The notes under the pieces: model-generated
The model's database searches: none
Told to the model about the DNA's origin: nothing
The model's input: only the letters and a program-made list of their open reading frames with translations
Position numbers and translations under genes: made by a program
Origin: Nannocystis punicea
Lineage (GTDB): Bacteria > Myxococcota_A > Polyangia > Nannocystales > Nannocystaceae
Assembly: GCF_026965555.1 (NCBI RefSeq)
Contig: NZ_CP114040.1
Coordinates: 8,344,001-8,408,000, forward strand
DNA: 64,000 nucleotides
Direction: 5' to 3'
In this document: piece after piece, positions 60,196 through 64,000 of the stretch
Layout of the letters: each line of letters opens with the position of its first letter
Numbering within the stretch: position 1 is the stretch's first letter

Positions 60196-61284
60196 CTATT
60201 GAGGAATCAAGGCGTCGCAGAGCGGCCGGACCTTCGACACCACGTCGGTGAAGAAGGGGCCGTAGCTCGGCGCGCAGATCGACCCGATATAACCGTGCTC
60301 GACCATGTCGGCGAAGATGCGGAGACGACCGGTTGGGTCTGGTGGCTCGCCCGGAAAGCAGAGGCTCGGCCAGATGTCGGAGTCGCTCGTAATGACGAGG
60401 ACGAGCACGGCGTCCTTGTCACCGCCCTTGGCCGCATAGAGCGCCTCGACCCAGTCTTCCGGCTCCCCCTGCGAGTCCCCGTCGCCGTTGTCCTTGATGA
60501 GGGTGACGACGAGGAGCGCGTCGTCGCGGAGGAACCCGTCGTTGCACCGCTTGTAGCCGTTGAGATCGTCGGTGAGCGCTGCGACCATGGCCTCAGCGGC
60601 GCGCCCACCATCGCCACCGATGCCCACAGTGGCGATGCACTCGAACGCGGCGAGCGGGTCCGGCTCGCCCTCGATGAGGTAGCGACGTCCGCCGAACAGG
60701 TCGCACCGGCGGTTGGTGGCCTTCTCACCGATCGGGAAGACGATGCCCGCACCGACCTTCTTGTCGCAGGCCTGGAGCGGGATGCCGCACGCCTTCTCCA
60801 TACTGCCTGGGTCGCAGTCCTCGGGGTCCGCACACAGCGAACAGTCCCCCATCTGATACACGGCGTCGCCGTCGGTGACGAGGATGTGCCGGTCGAAGTC
60901 GGCAAACTCCGCCTCGATCGCCCCGATGAACTCGGGATAAGCCGCGAGCAGCCGCTGCTGGGCGTTCGCCATCGTGCCGCTGCTGCTGATGACGAACAGA
61001 AAGTCGATCTTCCCCTGGCAGCCGAGCGGGGCGGGCATGCCGCCGTCCGGAACAGGCATGTCGAGCTTCGTCTCGCCGCTGCTGCCCGCGTCCGCCGAAG
61101 TCGAGGTCGAGGAGGACGTGGAGGTCGAGTCCTGACCCTCCCACCTGGTCGAAGAGCTGCCGCCTGACCCGCTCGTACTTGGCGGCACGGTCGTAACGCC
61201 CGGTCCCGAGCTGGAGAACCCGCTCGTACCACCGTCGTTGCCGCAGGCCAGAAGCGAAGCAAGCACGAGAGCTGAGCGCCTCAT
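60196..61284 (-). CDS. VWA-like lipoprotein with altered MIDAS
   Basis: 362 residues. Signal MRRSALVLASLLACGND; lipobox Cys at 15. A Ser/Thr/Gly linker (STSTSSSTSTSADAGSSG) precedes a von Willebrand A fold: IDFLFVISSSGTMANAQQRL, where the family has DxSxS and here the first position is kept as ISSSGTM without the usual Asp; then EFADFDRHILVTDGDA, a Cys-rich insert (CSLCADPEDCD), and LLVVTLIKDNGDGD. Metal binding is probably lost or weakened. Promoter TACCCT 7 nt upstream. Confidence 0.85.
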   Translation of the reverse strand: MRRSALVLASLLACGNDGGTSGFSSSGPGVTTVPPSTSGSGGSSSTRWEGQDSTSTSSSTSTSADAGSSGETKLDMPVPDGGMPAPLGCQGKIDFLFVISSSGTMANAQQRLLAAYPEFIGAIEAEFADFDRHILVTDGDAVYQMGDCSLCADPEDCDPGSMEKACGIPLQACDKKVGAGIVFPIGEKATNRRCDLFGGRRYLIEGEPDPLAAFECIATVGIGGDGGRAAEAMVAALTDDLNGYKRCNDGFLRDDALLVVTLIKDNGDGDSQGEPEDWVEALYAAKGGDKDAVLVLVITSDSDIWPSLCFPGEPPDPTGRLRIFADMVEHGYIGSICAPSYGPFFTDVVSKVRPLCDALIPQ

Positions 61285-61291
61285 CCAAGGC

Positions 61292-61297
61292 AGGGTA
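61292..61297 (-). promoter_or_regulatory. TACCCT, -10-like hexamer
   Basis: On the minus strand, 7 nt before the ATG at 61284. Confidence 0.5.
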
Positions 61298-61529
61298 GCA
61301 AAACGCGCGCACCCGAGCAGCTGGACCGGAGACCTGTTGGCGGCAGCAGCGGCGCGATCTCCGCGACCGACAAGCGTCATCGGGGGGCCAGACTCCGCGC
61401 GGAGCTCACTTCACCTGGCCAGCGCCCTTCCGAGGGAGAGCATGAGCAAGGCGATCGGGCGGGCGACCCACGCACCCGTCAGCGACCGAGAGCCACCCTC
61501 GGCGCCGGCGCATCACGCCTCAACGGCCG

Positions 61530-64000
61530 CTAGAACCAGGGGATCGGCCACGACGGCTGCGGAATGCTCGTCCCACCGATCAAATCACCGAACTTGTCGA
61601 AGATCGACTTCGTATGGTGACCGAGCTCGTTCCAGAGATCGACGATGAGCTCACCGTTCGCCGCTTTCGTGATCCGCTCGCGCAGCATGTCGGCGGTAGC
61701 GCTGCCATCGGGTCCCGTATTGACCCAGCGCCAGTATTTCTGCATCTCACCTCCGCTGAACAGCCACTTCTCGAGCTTTCCGGACGCGTCACGCCGTCGC
61801 CGCTCGACCATGTCCACGGCCTCGGCCGTGCCACTGATCGTCGATTTCGACCAACGGCTGTAACTCTCGAACGCACCCTGGGCCGTGTATGTCCACTTCT
61901 GCAGGACTCCGGCCGCGTCTCGCACCACCGACTCGGCGAGGTCGGCGCCGACGGCCGACCCGTCCACGGCCGAGCGCCACCACTTCGTGTGGCGCTGGAG
62001 CACCTTTCCGGGGCTCCAGATCCAGCGGTCGAGGACGCCCGACACGTCGCGGACGGTCTTCTCGATCAGGTCCCCCGCCTGCGCAGCACCGTCGCTCGCC
62101 GAACGCCACCACTTCGTGGTGGTCTCGAAGACGTGGCCCGCAGCGCTCCACGTCCACCGCGTCAGGGCCCCGCTCGCCTCGCGGACCGTCATCTCCACGA
62201 GATCTTGCGCCTCCGCCGCCCCGTTGACCGTCGAGCGCCACCAGCGACGGCTCGTCTCGAACACGCCCGACGTTGACCAGGTGACGGCGGTCAACAGGCC
62301 CGACAGATCACGGATCTGCCTTTCGACGTTGTCAATCGCCGCGACCGTCCCGTCGACCGCCGAGCGCCACCACCGGTGGTAGCTCTCGAACACGTGCTCC
62401 GCCCGGTACGTCCACCTCTCCAACACGCCCTGGGCGCTGCGAATGATGCGCTCCACGATCTCCGAGTCGGATAAGCTTCCGTCCGGCAGCAGGTTCTCCC
62501 AGCGGATGAAGTGCTCTAGCACCCCCTCGGCGGTGTAGAGCCAGCGCCTCACCTCGCCGCCTAGCTCGCTGATCAATCGGTCGACCACCTGGCCGCCGGC
62601 CTTGACGATCTCGCGGGTGTAGCGGCCGTTCGCCTCCCAGATCTCGCGTAGACGCTCGCCACTCGCATGGATGATCTCGCGGACGTAGGACCCGGCCGCC
62701 TCGAACTTCTCCTTGATCGCCTTGATCAGCGCATCGACGGCCTTGTTCGCCTCGCCGGCGAACGTGGACCACCAATCGACTGCGGTCTCCACCAAGCTCT
62801 TCGGCAGGCCCTTCTCCACCAGGCCTGCGATCACGAGGTAATCGATGCGCGGCGAGGCCCGCTCGCCCTCGTTGGGCGAGACCATCCACTCATCGAACTT
62901 CGTCGAGCCGTAGGCGAAGTTGTCCCATCTGGCCGGGTCGTTCGCCTCGAACAGCGCGATCTGCTCATCGACCCGCGCCATGTCGCGGGCCAACCACGCC
63001 CACAGACCATTCGGATTCCCGTGCGTCCGGATTCCCCCCCAGAACTCCTGTACGAATGGAGTCAACAGGGCGGTCATCTCCCGCGAATTCTCCATTTCTG
63101 CCACGAAGGACCAGGCGGTGTAGCTGGTCACGTCGGCCTTGTTGAATTTCTTCAGGAGCTGCAGACTGAGAACGAAGGTGAAGACCTCGATGATGCCATC
63201 GGCGTCGAGCCAGCGGTCCAGCGCCTCCATGGCCCGCATCAGGACCGACCGCCAGCTGTCCTTCCCGAGGGTGTCGGGCATCTGGTCGAGGATCGCGTTG
63301 ACGGCAATCCCCGCGAGTTCGGCCTCCTGGAACTCGCCCAGGAAGTAGAGACGAAAGACCTCACGAATCGCGTCGGCGAGGACGTTGCGGAACTGCTCGA
63401 CCACCTTGTCCTGCACTTCCGCGGGCAGCGGATCGATGACGAGAGCGTCATTGAGCGCCCACACCGGCTCGGTCCCGAAGTCGATCGAATAAGGGATCTC
63501 GATCTTCAGCGAAGACAAGACGCCCCCGAGGTAATGCGCCGCCAGATTGGCGAGGTACGGCGCGACCATGTCGACGACCGTCTGCCCGAGCCCGACCGGC
63601 AGATCGACCTCCCACGGCCGAATCTGTGCCGTGCTGAGCCCGAGCGCGGCGCCCACCGTCTTCAGGGCATAGACCTCGTGCGGGAACAAGAGGAACGCCT
63701 CAGGCCCCTTGTGCGCCTTCGGCTCCTGATTCGGACCGCTGAACAGGTTCGCGTATTGATCGTCCTTCTCCTCCCACTCGCCCTCGAGGTAGCTCGGGTG
63801 CGTGCTCGAGTGGAGCCGCCACTGATGGATGACCAGGTAGTCCATCCATTTCTGCACCAGATCCTTGGCCTTGGCACGCACCGCAGGCGATGAATTGGGG
63901 CAATGATAGGCGTAGTTGCACGCCGCCATGATGGCCCCGAAGCTGTCCTTGGTCATCGGGCTGTTGCGCAGCCGCTTCCCGTTCTTGTCCCAGTCGTAGT
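61530..64000 (-). CDS. Protein with seven Trp-rich ~43-residue repeats, 5' end outside window
   Basis: At least 823 residues; the frame stays open to the right edge (YDWDKNGKRLRNSP before the first Met). The visible N-terminal part has NYAYHCPNSSPAVRAKAK and Trp-rich helices (WMDYLVIHQWRLHSSTH); the middle is helical (WALNDALVIDPLPAEVQ, LDRWLDADGIIEVFTFVL). Residues corresponding to 61647-62549 are seven tandem repeats of about 43, with the pattern RW-Y-A--VFE---RWWRSAVDG then A--DLVE--VRDASGVL. A 38-residue tail ends PSWPIPWF. No signal peptide or known domain is visible. A novel repeat family is likely; the fold would be helical. Confidence 0.75.
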   Translation of the reverse strand, partial: YDWDKNGKRLRNSPMTKDSFGAIMAACNYAYHCPNSSPAVRAKAKDLVQKWMDYLVIHQWRLHSSTHPSYLEGEWEEKDDQYANLFSGPNQEPKAHKGPEAFLLFPHEVYALKTVGAALGLSTAQIRPWEVDLPVGLGQTVVDMVAPYLANLAAHYLGGVLSSLKIEIPYSIDFGTEPVWALNDALVIDPLPAEVQDKVVEQFRNVLADAIREVFRLYFLGEFQEAELAGIAVNAILDQMPDTLGKDSWRSVLMRAMEALDRWLDADGIIEVFTFVLSLQLLKKFNKADVTSYTAWSFVAEMENSREMTALLTPFVQEFWGGIRTHGNPNGLWAWLARDMARVDEQIALFEANDPARWDNFAYGSTKFDEWMVSPNEGERASPRIDYLVIAGLVEKGLPKSLVETAVDWWSTFAGEANKAVDALIKAIKEKFEAAGSYVREIIHASGERLREIWEANGRYTREIVKAGGQVVDRLISELGGEVRRWLYTAEGVLEHFIRWENLLPDGSLSDSEIVERIIRSAQGVLERWTYRAEHVFESYHRWWRSAVDGTVAAIDNVERQIRDLSGLLTAVTWSTSGVFETSRRWWRSTVNGAAEAQDLVEMTVREASGALTRWTWSAAGHVFETTTKWWRSASDGAAQAGDLIEKTVRDVSGVLDRWIWSPGKVLQRHTKWWRSAVDGSAVGADLAESVVRDAAGVLQKWTYTAQGAFESYSRWSKSTISGTAEAVDMVERRRRDASGKLEKWLFSGGEMQKYWRWVNTGPDGSATADMLRERITKAANGELIVDLWNELGHHTKSIFDKFGDLIGGTSIPQPSWPIPWF
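61647..62549 (-). repeat. Seven tandem ~129-bp coding repeats
   Basis: Protein-level repeats of 43, 43, 43, 44, 43, 43 and 42 residues. The DNA copies are diverged, so the duplication is old and the pattern is maintained by selection on RWWRSAVDG-like and VRDASGVL-like blocks. Confidence 0.85.

Overview
The window looks like chromosomal DNA of a myxobacterium, most likely close to Nannocystis and relatives (Nannocystaceae). The clues are a very GC-rich sequence with strong third-position G/C bias; many lipoproteins with a Thr/Ser/Gly-rich linker just after the lipobox Cys; the DUF4215 Cys-rich myxobacterial repeat; several large Ser/Thr kinases, one fused to an AAA ATPase; an AgmX/PglI-type C-terminal domain; and a front-end type fatty-acid desaturase. 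No rRNA, tRNA, CRISPR array, integrase or transposase was found. The genus-level call is inference.

Layout. 1-3.8 kb: a frameshifted SDR gene, an FAD/FMN oxidoreductase and a VOC protein on the minus strand, divergent from a LysR regulator. 3.9-13.2 kb: single genes (gcvH, small lipoproteins, an FG-GAP/PQQ beta-propeller lipoprotein, a Pr6Pr membrane protein, a BtuF-like protein, a desaturase). A 47-bp near-perfect inverted repeat flanks gcvH and a small lipoprotein gene. 13.5-21.3 kb: a six-gene, same-strand cassette of kinase-AAA-TPR protein, FHA protein, MOA-like cysteine protease, trypsin-like protease, LigA-like plus beta-sandwich protein, and an unknown protein. It is the best candidate here for an undescribed multi-component system.

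21.5-26.7 kb: S41 peptidase, GNAT, pirin and secreted proteins. 26.8-29.0 kb: a pterin operon (folE, queD-like, PTPS-III-like, SDR reductase). 29.0-33.5 kb: a LytS/LytTR two-component pair and a carboxylesterase. 33.7-38.7 kb: AgmX-type protein, phytase-like/GDPD lipoprotein, SUKH protein, and Coq4 divergent from a TetR regulator. 39.5-45.7 kb: an unusual PqqD-like/HFCD flavoprotein/SAM-methyltransferase fusion, a VOC-double-cupin protein, a degenerate ~28-bp minisatellite, a cytochrome P450 and two small DUF proteins. 45.7-50.8 kb: gene-poor DNA with a ParB-like gene, a class III cyclase, an AhpD-like protein and decayed gene pieces. 50.8-54.3 kb: two tandem paralogous lipoproteins, one with an in-frame 15-bp microsatellite, then a DUF1622 protein. 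55.2-60.2 kb: an operon of a tandem-kinase membrane protein, a membrane protein and a lipoprotein. 60.2-64 kb: a VWA-like lipoprotein and a protein with seven ~43-residue Trp-rich repeats that runs off the right edge.

At least fifteen genes carry a TANNNT hexamer 6-10 nt before the start codon and no clear Shine-Dalgarno, which suggests widespread leaderless or near-leaderless transcription. Genes inside operons instead often use GGAG-type sites or ATGA overlaps.
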